Of a stretch of DNA of 9,348 nt, positions 1 through 6,586 are shown piece after piece. Position 1 is the stretch's first letter. Each line of letters opens with the position of its first letter. A program made the position numbers and the translations under genes. The notes under the pieces are model-generated. The model had not been told where the DNA came from. It worked only from the letters and a program-made list of their open reading frames with translations, and searched no databases. Source of the stretch: Desulfovibrionaceae bacterium. GTDB lineage: Bacteria; Desulfobacterota; Desulfovibrionia; Desulfovibrionales; Desulfovibrionaceae. The stretch spans positions 1 to 9,348 of the forward strand of contig CAAGJV010000039.1 of the NCBI GenBank assembly GCA_900770205.1, written 5' to 3'.

Positions 1-1023
1 ATCTTTCTGCAGGGCACTTCTCTGTGCAGGGTCGAGCTGTTCTACGCGAAGGCGCATTCTGGTGAGAGGGGTACGAAGATCGTGGGAAACGGCAGCCAGC
101 GTTCTTTCCCGTTCTTCAAGAAAATCCCGTATGCTTTTCTGCATCCTGTTAAAGGCCTGTGCCGCTTCACGGACTTCTGTCGGGCCGGTTTCAGGCAGAG
201 CAGGAGTCATGATATCGCGGCCAAAACGATCTGCGGCACGGGCAAGCCTGCGAAAAGGTTTAACGCATAAGTAAAAGGCTATCAGGCTGATGATAATGAA
301 GAAAATTTCTATAGCCATGATACTGGTAAAGGGAAAATAAGGCATGGGAGGATAGCCTGGAGCGGAATCTTCAATGACAATCCATGTGCCATCGTGTAAG
401 GGCAGGATGGCCGTAGCTAAGTAAACGGACTGCCTGTGCTGTTTTTTAGTATTGGTGAAGTACTGGCATACGGATTTTTTGATTGACTCCAGGGGGCTGG
501 GGATATTCAGTTCTCGTATGGCCAGAACACCCCGCCTGGGAATGTCGTCCCTCTGACTCCATGCATCTGCGTGCCTCCTGCCGCGAAGATGGATGGATGT
601 ATCTCCGTAGAGGCGTGCGAGGGAAAAATTCAGCATATACTCCATGACAGACGAAACTTCCCTTAATTCATCGTCATCGACAGAGAGTACCGGGCGGCTG
701 TTGGTGAATGTGACGAAAAAGCCGCGGCTGTTGAATTGTTCTTTGAGAACAAAGCGTATTTCCGGTGATGTAGCGTCAAGCAGCACTGTCACTTCTGCCA
801 TGCGGCGGGCACGATCGGCCATCAGCCCCCGGATGAAATAGAAGTGCCTAGATTCTCCGGCGTAGATCGTTGTGAGCAGCAGCATAATAAAAAAGCTGCC
901 GGAGAAAATAAGGATGAGACGGGCAAGGAGAGAATCGGGAATAATGCGCGACACCAGATTTCCGAGAGGAGAAAATCGTTCTCCCCAGCTTTTTTTTGCA
1001 GCAGGCTGTTCAGAACTATGCAT
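1..1023 (-). CDS. EnvZ-like sensor histidine kinase (3' end cut by window edge)
   Basis: This is the N-terminal 341 codons of a membrane sensor histidine kinase that would phosphorylate the response regulator encoded just upstream. I translated it by hand from the minus strand; the frame is open to base 1. Visible parts in order: a basic cytoplasmic N-terminus; a membrane helix at about residues 33-53 (LLARLILIFSGSFFIMLLL); a periplasmic domain at about 55-230; a second helix at about 233-257; a HAMP linker starting at VKPFRRLARAADRF and containing EVREAAQAFNRM; and an H-box AVSHDLRTPLTRMRLRVEQL with phospho-acceptor His314. The ATP-binding domain (N, G1, F, G2 boxes) would lie beyond the edge. 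The H-box and the OmpR-type partner place it in the EnvZ class by family knowledge. The ATG lies 2 nt after the regulator stop, so translation is probably coupled. The ligand is unknown, and the periplasmic part is not one I recognise. Confidence 0.93.
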   Translation of the reverse strand, partial: MHSSEQPAAKKSWGERFSPLGNLVSRIIPDSLLARLILIFSGSFFIMLLLTTIYAGESRHFYFIRGLMADRARRMAEVTVLLDATSPEIRFVLKEQFNSRGFFVTFTNSRPVLSVDDDELREVSSVMEYMLNFSLARLYGDTSIHLRGRRHADAWSQRDDIPRRGVLAIRELNIPSPLESIKKSVCQYFTNTKKQHRQSVYLATAILPLHDGTWIVIEDSAPGYPPMPYFPFTSIMAIEIFFIIISLIAFYLCVKPFRRLARAADRFGRDIMTPALPETGPTEVREAAQAFNRMQKSIRDFLEERERTLAAVSHDLRTPLTRMRLRVEQLDPAQRSALQKD

Positions 1024-1025
1024 AG

Positions 1026-1802
1026 CTATTCCGCAGTGATGGTGCTGGTAAAGACATAGCCGTCGCCGCGCACAGTTTTGATAAGACTGCTTTCCCTTCC
1101 TTTCTCTCCATCTGTAGTATCGCGCAGACGGGCACGAAGACGGCATACTTGCACATCAAGGCTGCGATCGAAGGGGCTGCGGTCTGTCTCCTGCCCCTGA
1201 AGTTCGTTCTGAATGAAATCGCGGCTCAGCACTTTCTGAGGATGTTCGAGAAAAATGGAAAGCAGCCGATATTCTGCTCCGCTCAGGTTTACTACCATTC
1301 CCCCCGGGGTGATAAGATGCCGGGCCGACAGATCCAGTGTCCATCCGCTGAAGTGATAGGCTTTTTCCGGTCGTTCGGAAGAAGAGCCGAGTTCAGCGCT
1401 CTGTCCGGAGCGGCGAAGAACGGCTCGTATTCTGGCGAGTAGTTCTCGAGGCTGAAACGGTTTGACGACATAGTCATCAGCGCCGAGTTCCAGACCGACA
1501 ACGCGGTCGGCAGTATCGCCAAGCGCAGTGAGGAAAATGACGGGAATGGCGGCTATGCTTTCCGAGGAACGCAAGCGGCGGCATAAGGCAAGGCCGTCTT
1601 CCCCAGGCATCATGATATCAAGAACAATGAGATCAGGCCGTTCGATTTCAATGCTTTCAAACATGGCTGTACCGCCATTTGCGGTACATACCCGGAATCC
1701 ATGCTGCCGGAGATATTCCGCCATGAGATCGCGTATATCCTGATCATCGTCAACGACAAGAAGGGAAAAGGCGGGATGTAGGGAAGCATCAGCGTCAGGC
1801 AT
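1026..1802 (-). CDS. OmpR-family response regulator
   Basis: A 258-residue DNA-binding response regulator, the usual length for the family. The receiver domain (about 12-130) shows the acidic pocket D18-D20, phospho-acceptor Asp62 (LIVLDIMMPGEDG), Thr92 (FLTALGD) and Lys114 (VVKPFQPRELLARIRAVLRR). The C-terminal winged helix (about 145-255) carries SGAEYRLLSIFLEHPQKVLSR, SPFDRSLDVQVCRLRARL and the closing GDGYVF. The SPFDRS-DVQ stretch is typical of the OmpR/RstA subgroup rather than PhoB. GGAGGA sits 6 nt upstream of the ATG and fixes the start. The paired kinase follows after 2 nt. The 97-nt space from ispH contains a TATACT that could be a -10 element but has no convincing -35. Target genes cannot be read from this window. 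Confidence 0.95.
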   Translation of the reverse strand: MPDADASLHPAFSLLVVDDDQDIRDLMAEYLRQHGFRVCTANGGTAMFESIEIERPDLIVLDIMMPGEDGLALCRRLRSSESIAAIPVIFLTALGDTADRVVGLELGADDYVVKPFQPRELLARIRAVLRRSGQSAELGSSSERPEKAYHFSGWTLDLSARHLITPGGMVVNLSGAEYRLLSIFLEHPQKVLSRDFIQNELQGQETDRSPFDRSLDVQVCRLRARLRDTTDGEKGRESSLIKTVRGDGYVFTSTITAE

Positions 1803-1843
1803 AAGAAGTCCTCCAGAAAGAATCTGAAAAGAGTATACCCGGT

Positions 1844-1867
1844 TGCGGCAATCTCCGCATCTTTTTT
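1844..1867 (+). terminator. Weak intrinsic-terminator-like hairpin, antisense to the flanking genes
   Basis: TGCGG (1844-1848) and CCGCA (1855-1859) form a 5-bp stem around a 6-nt loop and are followed by TCTTTTTT. Read on the plus strand this resembles a short rho-independent terminator, but the genes on both sides are on the minus strand. It could stop antisense transcription, or it may be chance. On the minus strand it would only be a small hairpin in the leader of the response regulator. Confidence 0.3.
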
Positions 1868-1900
1868 CCTGTTACAATATATTACAGCGGGCCATCATGG

Positions 1901-2758
1901 CTACAGCATTTGCAGTTTTCGTTCTACATCGTCTATAATAGACCGGGGAGTGGAAGCTCCAGCTGTAAGGCCAACGGTTTCTATACCGGAAAAGTCTTCT
2001 TTTTTCAGCTCGTCTGCCGTTTCCACAAGTACCGTAGGCACGCCCCTCATACGAGCAAGTTCCGCCAGTCTTCTGGTATTGCCGCTGGATTTTCCGCCGG
2101 CGACTACCATGGCCTGCACTCTTCCTGCGATTTCTCCGGCTTCCTCCTGTCGTTCCCTTGTGGCATCGCAGATGGTGTCGAGGACAATGAGGTTTTCCCT
2201 CAGTCTGTCGGATACGAGTTTTTTCATGGCATCGAAGATAAGGCGATCCTGCGTAGTCTGGGCGGCGAGAACGAAAGAAGCATGGGAATCTTTCATGTCC
2301 GCAAGAAATCGTTCCAGTTCATCGAGTGAAGAGAAAATGTGGCTGGTACCTTCCGCATAGGAAATAAGCCCGCGTACTTCAGGATGTTCAGCCTCGCCGT
2401 AGAGGAGGAGTGTGCGACCCGATGCCGTGGCCTTGGCAATGGCAAGCTGGGCTTTTTTTACGCGGGGGCACGTTGCATCTTCCACGCTGGAACAGCAGCT
2501 TCGAAGTTGGTTCTCCACGGATTTCGTGATCCCGTGCGCACGGATAAGGACGGACATATCGCTTGTCGCTTCTTCGACATGCTTCAGGCAGAGAACTCCT
2601 TTTTGGGCATAGTCTTCCAGCACCTGAGGATTATGGATGATCTCCCCAAGGGTTGCCACCTTTTCTCCGGAGCGGGCTTTAACGATGGTGTCGAGTTTAT
2701 GAAGCGCAAGGGCTACTCCCATGCAGAATCCGGCATGTTTTGCGCGTATGACGTTCAT
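1901..2758 (-). CDS. ispH: 4-hydroxy-3-methylbut-2-enyl diphosphate reductase (IspH/LytB)
   Basis: The last enzyme of the non-mevalonate (MEP) isoprenoid pathway. It reduces HMBPP to isopentenyl and dimethylallyl diphosphate using a [4Fe-4S] cluster in the cytoplasm. The 285-residue protein is a normal single-domain IspH. The three cluster cysteines are Cys12 (HAGFCMGV), Cys97 (ATCPRVKK) and Cys197 (DTICDATRERQ). Substrate-site residues are also visible: His42 (EIIHNPQV), His75 (IRAHG), His125 and Glu127 (EHPEVRG), Thr168/Thr169 (AAQTTQ), the serine and asparagine of GGKSSGNTRRL, and Ser269 (GASTP). AAAGGAG stands 7 nt before the ATG. The gene follows murJ after 24 nt. MurJ flips lipid II, whose undecaprenyl carrier comes from this pathway, so the pairing makes metabolic sense, although it may only reflect operon packing. 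Confidence 0.97.
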   Translation of the reverse strand: MNVIRAKHAGFCMGVALALHKLDTIVKARSGEKVATLGEIIHNPQVLEDYAQKGVLCLKHVEEATSDMSVLIRAHGITKSVENQLRSCCSSVEDATCPRVKKAQLAIAKATASGRTLLLYGEAEHPEVRGLISYAEGTSHIFSSLDELERFLADMKDSHASFVLAAQTTQDRLIFDAMKKLVSDRLRENLIVLDTICDATRERQEEAGEIAGRVQAMVVAGGKSSGNTRRLAELARMRGVPTVLVETADELKKEDFSGIETVGLTAGASTPRSIIDDVERKLQML

Positions 2759-2782
2759 GGAGTTACTCCTTTGCCGGAACTA

Positions 2783-4354
2783 TCAGCTGCGTCTGAGGCG
2801 CCGCAGGAAAGGATCGGCTATGATATCAAAATAATCGCGATGGAAAAAGCGGGCCAGAACAAGCCATGAAAGAAGAAAAAGCATTCCGCCGAAGGAGAGA
2901 ATGAGAAACTGCTGCATCAGAAGTGGCCAACTTTTCATGATTTCCGGGCCGATGTATGCGATGGCGAGCATAAGAGCGCATCCTGGAGAGGAGAGCAGAG
3001 CACTCTGCCATGCGGTGTTCCATATTCCTGTAAATGTTCCCTTTGCCCAGCGTCTGCAGGCGATAAAGATAAGTATCAGAGCATAGCAGGCAATAGCCGC
3101 CGTTGTTACTATGGCAACGCCCAGTACCCCGGCGGCAGGGATAAGCAGATAGTACCCTGGAATGGCAAGCAGGGTGAGTACTGTTCCTACTGCAGCGGGG
3201 GTAATGGTATCTTCCATGGCGTAGAAAGCTCTCCCTGTCACCTGCTGAAGAAGCCAGAAAGGAACGGCAAGGAGCATGACCTGCAGTAAGGGAGCGGCCC
3301 CTGCTGTATGAGAGGGAGAAAACTGGCCGCCTTCAAAGATAAAGCCAAGAATGGGGCAGGACGATGCAATCATCCATATGCTGATGGGAATGGCAACGAT
3401 CATGCTGTTTTGCACGGTTTGGTGAAGAGTATTCCGGAATTCATCCATGTGTCCCTTGGCTGCGAGAGCGGCCAGGAAGGGAAACGAGGCCACTCCAGCT
3501 GCCTGCGCCACTACTCCGACAGGAACCATCATGATCCGCCTGGCGTAATTCAGCATGCTTACGGCTCCGTCTCCGGCCATACTGCCGAAGATGCGGACAA
3601 ATTGTTCATCGAGGACAACCACCGATTGACCTATCATGAGCGGGAGGGCCAGGAGCAAAAATTTTTTCAGGAGAGGATGCCTGAAAACTGCCTTAATGTG
3701 CAGGCCTCCTTGATGAACAGCCATAAGCGGAAGAGTAAAGGCTCCCAGAGCAGCTCCCACAGTTACGCCCCAGCAAAAGCCTTCCATTCCCTGGACAAGT
3801 CCGAGTTTCGGCAGCACTATGCCCATAACCAGAATAGCCCCATTATAGATGAGAGGCATAAGCGCAGGAACCATGAACTGATGACGGATATAAAGGATGC
3901 CGCAAAGGCATGCTCCGGGCAGAAAGAACATCTGTGCTGGAAGAATGATGCGCAGAAAGAAGGCGAGCCGGGCCCATTGGTCTGAGGTGAACCCAGGGGC
4001 TACCAGAGGCGCAAGCTCCGAAGCCGCCAGCCATGCGAGGCAGGAAAGAAGAAAGATGGAGAGGGTACACCAGAGAAAAACGGCGCTGAAGAAGTTCCAT
4101 CCATCGTTTTCGTCTTCTTCGAAACGTTTTGAGAGCAGGGGGATGAGAGTAATGGAAATATACCCTCCCGCCAGAAGATAATTGAGAAAGTCAGGAACAA
4201 CAAAGGCGGCAAAATAAATATCTGCTTCGCTTCCTGTGCCGAATTGCCAGGAAATGATTTTATCCCGGAAGAGCCCCATAAATCGGGAAAGAAGCACGCT
4301 GCCTGCCATGATGATGGCGGCAGCCCCCATTTTCTGTCGTGAAGTGAGAGCCAT
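2783..4354 (-). CDS. murJ: Lipid II flippase MurJ (MviN family)
   Basis: A polytopic membrane protein of the MOP superfamily, predicted to flip lipid-linked peptidoglycan precursors across the inner membrane. I use the ATG at 4354 (523 residues, near the 511 of E. coli MurJ). The longer frame from 4426 would overlap the upstream gene and add a 24-residue head lacking family features. The Shine-Dalgarno is poor, and the start lies 4 nt after the upstream stop, so translational coupling is likely. Family marks: SRFMGLFRD with Arg24 and Arg30 (E. coli Arg18 and Arg24), Asp45 (E. coli Asp39), and NYARRIMMVP with Arg273 matching E. coli Arg270. About 14 hydrophobic segments run through the protein, which ends in a basic tail (RRLRRS). 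Oddity: the second-helix motif PNLLRRIFAEG is PDFLNYLLAGG here, so Arg52, Arg53 and Glu57 are absent. Another MOP-family lipid flippase remains possible. Confidence 0.88.
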   Translation of the reverse strand: MALTSRQKMGAAAIIMAGSVLLSRFMGLFRDKIISWQFGTGSEADIYFAAFVVPDFLNYLLAGGYISITLIPLLSKRFEEDENDGWNFFSAVFLWCTLSIFLLSCLAWLAASELAPLVAPGFTSDQWARLAFFLRIILPAQMFFLPGACLCGILYIRHQFMVPALMPLIYNGAILVMGIVLPKLGLVQGMEGFCWGVTVGAALGAFTLPLMAVHQGGLHIKAVFRHPLLKKFLLLALPLMIGQSVVVLDEQFVRIFGSMAGDGAVSMLNYARRIMMVPVGVVAQAAGVASFPFLAALAAKGHMDEFRNTLHQTVQNSMIVAIPISIWMIASSCPILGFIFEGGQFSPSHTAGAAPLLQVMLLAVPFWLLQQVTGRAFYAMEDTITPAAVGTVLTLLAIPGYYLLIPAAGVLGVAIVTTAAIACYALILIFIACRRWAKGTFTGIWNTAWQSALLSSPGCALMLAIAYIGPEIMKSWPLLMQQFLILSFGGMLFLLSWLVLARFFHRDYFDIIADPFLRRLRRS

Positions 4355-4358
4355 ATTT

Positions 4359-4940
4359 CTACACCGGAAGAGAGGAAGATCGTAACGCTGAAAGAATACG
4401 CACGCTTTCTGGAGGAATGACAACATATTCCCGATTCAGAGGGCGCCAGGCATCTGTTAACTTTATATAAGGGATGCAGTAGAGCGCTCCGGCTTCCAGG
4501 CTGCAGTCAAGAAGATGCAGCCCTTCCATGTCCATAAAGTGGCCTACCGTCCAGTGATCCACATAGGGAGTTTCCGAAGGGGGAGCAATGCGCAGGAACC
4601 GGAATACTGAAACCAGCGGTATGGGCGGGCGTGCGCTGGAACGAAGAGTTTCCCATACCTGTTCATAGGAAGCGTCAGGAGAAAACGGTCTGATGACGTT
4701 CAAATCTGGAAAATCATGCTGTTGCACATCATTCAGTACGGCATCGACCAGAAAAATATAATCTGTTTTGTGTGCAAGGATTTTTTCAAAGGTTTCAGGG
4801 AAGGCTGCCTGTGCTGCAAGAACACGATTGAAGATTTTCCGCGCATGCAGGGGGGTAATCCTGTAGAGTACCTGCAGTGCATTAAGAACGGCATAAATGG
4901 CACAGAAATTATCGATTTTTCCCTGATAAAAAGGTTGCAT
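4359..4940 (-). CDS. Predicted papain-like (C39-like) cysteine peptidase-fold protein
   Basis: A 193-residue soluble protein that I cannot name. The N-terminal FYQGKIDNFCAIYAVLNALQ resembles the start of papain-like and C39-like peptidases, with Gln7 as oxyanion-hole residue and Cys13 as nucleophile at the head of a helix. Towards the end, YVDHWTVGHFMDMEGLHLLDCSLE offers His129 (the usual HW pair, or His134) and Asp145, which would complete a Cys-His-Asp triad. No signal peptide or membrane helix is visible, so it should be cytoplasmic. AGGAG at 4947-4951 on the minus strand lies 6 nt upstream of the ATG at 4940. An in-frame ATG at 4961 has no such site, so I reject it. murJ begins 4 nt after the stop, so the two are probably one transcription unit. 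It could also be an acyltransferase or amidase on the same fold. The fold is a fair guess; the substrate is unknown. Confidence 0.75.
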   Translation of the reverse strand: MQPFYQGKIDNFCAIYAVLNALQVLYRITPLHARKIFNRVLAAQAAFPETFEKILAHKTDYIFLVDAVLNDVQQHDFPDLNVIRPFSPDASYEQVWETLRSSARPPIPLVSVFRFLRIAPPSETPYVDHWTVGHFMDMEGLHLLDCSLEAGALYCIPYIKLTDAWRPLNREYVVIPPESVRILSALRSSSLPV

Positions 4941-4946
4941 GGCAAA

Positions 4947-4951
4947 CTCCT
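4947..4951 (-). promoter_or_regulatory. Ribosome binding site setting the start of the peptidase-like gene
   Basis: The minus strand reads AGGAG, six bases, then the ATG at 4940. This favours the 193-residue form over the 200-residue form starting at 4961, which has no purine-rich site before it. Confidence 0.7.
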
Positions 4952-5002
4952 GAACCGGCATATGAGGCAGAAAGCCCCATCAGTCAGCATAGTTGGAGCC
5001 AT

Positions 5003-5016
5003 TTCCCAAAGTGTTC
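5003..5016 (+). repeat. Diverged copy of the operator-like core
   Basis: TTCCCAAAGTGTTC matches TTTCCAAAGTTGTC (5031-5044) at 11 of 14 positions, exactly 28 bp away in direct orientation. It lies on the peptidase side of the candidate leftward promoter. It could be a second, weaker binding site for the factor that reads the dyad, or a coincidence in a short AT-rich spacer. Confidence 0.35.
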
Positions 5017-5022
5017 TTCTAA

Positions 5023-5046
5023 GGGATAACTTTCCAAAGTTGTCCC
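5023..5046. promoter_or_regulatory. 24-bp dyad, candidate operator
   Basis: The inverted repeat GGGATAACTTT-CC-AAAGTTGTCCC has 10 of 11 positions symmetric around a 2-bp centre; the one break is T versus G. No T-run follows on either strand, so it is unlikely to be a terminator. It lies between two divergent genes and spans the spacer of the candidate leftward promoter. This is the position of a repressor operator. The binding protein is not known from the window; the linked OmpR-type regulator normally prefers direct repeats, so it is not an obvious match. Confidence 0.6.
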
Positions 5047-5051
5047 GTCAA
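5023..5051 (-). promoter_or_regulatory. Candidate leftward promoter for the peptidase-murJ-ispH unit
   Basis: On the minus strand TTGACG (5051-5046, five of six to the -35 consensus) is followed after 17 bp by TATCCC (5028-5023, only three of six to the -10). The spacing is ideal but the -10 is weak, which would fit an activated or regulated promoter. The 24-bp dyad covers the spacer and -10. Confidence 0.35.
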
Positions 5052-5170
5052 GAAGCTGGACATGCCGTATATCCCTGTGTATAGTTTTGAAGTGAAAGGC
5101 ATATTACCATAACTTGATATAAAGATATGGTCGTTTCGGAAGGATGGAACGCAAGATAACCCTTATGCTC

Positions 5171-5201
5171 CTCCTTCGATCATCTATGAACAGCAAAGGA
5201 G
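5171..5201 (+). promoter_or_regulatory. metK ribosome binding site and possible sequestering hairpin
   Basis: AAGGAG at 5196-5201, five bases before the ATG at 5207, is the Shine-Dalgarno that decides the metK start. CTCCTT at 5171-5176 is its exact complement, so the leader RNA could fold and hide the site with a 19-nt loop. It does not match any SAM riboswitch consensus I know, and a 6-bp stem with such a loop is only marginal on its own. Confidence 0.4.
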
Positions 5202-5206
5202 AGAGT

Positions 5207-6382
5207 ATGATTCCTTCTCGAGGCAGATATCTTTTTACTTCCGAATCGGTGACGGAAGGCCATCCTGACAAGGTGGCGGATCAGATTTCCGATGCCGTCC
5301 TTGATGCACTTCTGGAGCAGGATCCGGATTCTCACGTTGCCTGTGAAACGCTGGTGACAACAGGAATGGCCGTTGTTGCCGGTGAAATCACTACGAAAGG
5401 ATACGCAGATCTGCCCGCCATTGTCCGCAAAACTATCCGGGAAATCGGCTATACCGGTTCAGACATGGGGTTTGATGCTCAGACATGCGCTGTCATTTCT
5501 TCGATTGACAAGCAGTCTCCTGATATCGCCCAGGGGGTGATCCGTGAGAACCCCGAAGATCAGGGCGCTGGTGACCAGGGCATGATGTTCGGGTTTGCCT
5601 CCAATGAAACCGATACCCTGATGCCTGCTCCCATTTACTGGGCCCACCAGCTTTCTCTCCAGCTTTCCCGTGTCCGTAAGAACGGCATTGTTGACTTTTT
5701 CCGCCCTGATGGAAAAACGCAGGTATCTTTTGAGTATGTAGACGGAAAACCCGTGCGTATCAACAATGTTGTTGTTTCCACACAGCATTCTCCGAAAGTG
5801 AGCCATGACGACATCGTGGAGGCCGTCAAGAAGGAAGTTATCCGCCCCATCCTTGAGCCTACCGGCTATTTTGATGAAAAGGACTGTGAAATATTCATTA
5901 ATACGACAGGAAGGTTTGTTATTGGCGGGCCTATGGGAGACTGCGGGCTGACGGGCCGCAAGATTATCCAGGATACTTACGGAGGCATGGGCAATCACGG
6001 AGGCGGTGCCTTTTCAGGAAAGGATCCTTCCAAAGTCGATCGTTCCGGTGCCTATATGGCTCGCTATGTGGCGAAAAATATCGTTGCTGCCGGTCTTGCA
6101 TCGAGATGTGAAGTTCAGATAGCCTACTGCATCGGCGTGGCTGAACCTGTTTCCGTTCTGGTTCATACGTTCGATACAGGTATCCTTCCTGATGAACGCC
6201 TTACCGGCATTATGCGGGACGTCTTCGATTTGCGGCCTTACTTCATTTCGAAGCGTCTGAACCTCAAGCGCCCCATTTACAGCAAAACATCCTGCTACGG
6301 GCACTTTGGCCGTGAACTTCCCGAGTTTACATGGGAAAAACGCGATGCAGCGGCAGATCTCATGACGGCAGCCAAACTGTAA
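5207..6382 (+). CDS. metK: S-adenosylmethionine synthetase (methionine adenosyltransferase)
   Basis: Makes S-adenosylmethionine from methionine and ATP, the methyl donor of the cell; a cytoplasmic homotetramer in the family. At 391 residues it is full length. Visible motifs: FTSESVTEGHPDKVADQISDA with His19 and metal-binding Asp21; the ATP-site stretch GAGDQGMMFGFASNET (about 120-135); FVIGGPMGDCGLTGRKI (about 237-253); and the glycine-rich loop GGMGNHGGGAFSGKDPSKVDRS (about 259-280). The frame is open back to an ATG at 5144, but AAGGAG precedes the ATG at 5207 and the protein then starts right at the conserved domain, so I take 5207. The upstream ATGs at 5144, 5165 and 5186 lack proper sites. 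The gene is divergent from the peptidase-murJ unit and ends in its own strong terminator, so it looks monocistronic. Confidence 0.97.
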   Translation: MIPSRGRYLFTSESVTEGHPDKVADQISDAVLDALLEQDPDSHVACETLVTTGMAVVAGEITTKGYADLPAIVRKTIREIGYTGSDMGFDAQTCAVISSIDKQSPDIAQGVIRENPEDQGAGDQGMMFGFASNETDTLMPAPIYWAHQLSLQLSRVRKNGIVDFFRPDGKTQVSFEYVDGKPVRINNVVVSTQHSPKVSHDDIVEAVKKEVIRPILEPTGYFDEKDCEIFINTTGRFVIGGPMGDCGLTGRKIIQDTYGGMGNHGGGAFSGKDPSKVDRSGAYMARYVAKNIVAAGLASRCEVQIAYCIGVAEPVSVLVHTFDTGILPDERLTGIMRDVFDLRPYFISKRLNLKRPIYSKTSCYGHFGRELPEFTWEKRDAAADLMTAAKL

Positions 6383-6404
6383 TTCGCAAGATTGGTGCAA
6401 GAAG

Positions 6405-6444
6405 CAGAGGAGAAAGGTGCAGATCTTTTTCCTCTGTTTTTTTT
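6405..6444 (+). terminator. Intrinsic terminator of metK
   Basis: CAGAGGAGAAAG (6405-6416) pairs with CTTTTTCCTCTG (6425-6436) over 12 positions with a single G-U, around an 8-nt loop, and eight T residues follow at 6437-6444. It starts 22 nt after the metK stop. This is a classic rho-independent terminator and separates metK from the genes downstream. Confidence 0.92.
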
Positions 6445-6497
6445 GTATGGAAGATAGTATTCGTTCTTTGGCAGATTTCTTTGAATATTTTCTCCGT

Positions 6498-6526
6498 TTG
6501 CAATCTTTTTCCATGCAGAGTATATC
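6498..6526 (+). promoter_or_regulatory. Candidate promoter for the shikimate-kinase-like gene
   Basis: TTGCAA (6498-6503) and TATATC (6521-6526) are each four of six to the sigma-70 boxes at the ideal 17-bp spacing. They lie after the metK terminator and 60 bp before the next start codon. A promoter is needed somewhere in 6445-6586, and this is the best pair I see there; nothing else stands out in that stretch. Confidence 0.4.
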
Positions 6527-6586
6527 GAATCAGGAAGCCATAGAAAATGCGGCAAACCATACCATTCTGCTGCAGAAAGGAATTAT

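Noticed and set aside
1891..1901. Palindrome GCCAT-C-ATGGC at the end of ispH as a terminator or operator.
   Set aside because: Five-bp arms with a single central base cannot form an RNA hairpin, no T-run follows, and such short palindromes arise by chance.
3308..3985. A 225-codon open frame on the plus strand opposite murJ.
   Set aside because: Very His/Lys/Ser-rich composition typical of an antisense shadow of a membrane protein gene; no ribosome site or family resemblance.
2783..4426. Longer murJ starting at 4426.
   Set aside because: The extra 24 residues overlap the upstream gene and do not resemble MurJ N-termini; the ATG at 4354 gives the family's normal start.
5144..5206. Longer metK starting at 5144, or a separate leader peptide there.
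   Set aside because: GGAAGG is too close to that ATG to serve it, the added residues do not belong to the MetK family, and the frame is continuous with metK, so it is not a separate peptide.
5053..5206. Known SAM riboswitch in front of metK.
   Set aside because: I could not match any of the SAM-I, SAM-II or SMK consensus elements by eye; only a short Shine-Dalgarno complement is present.
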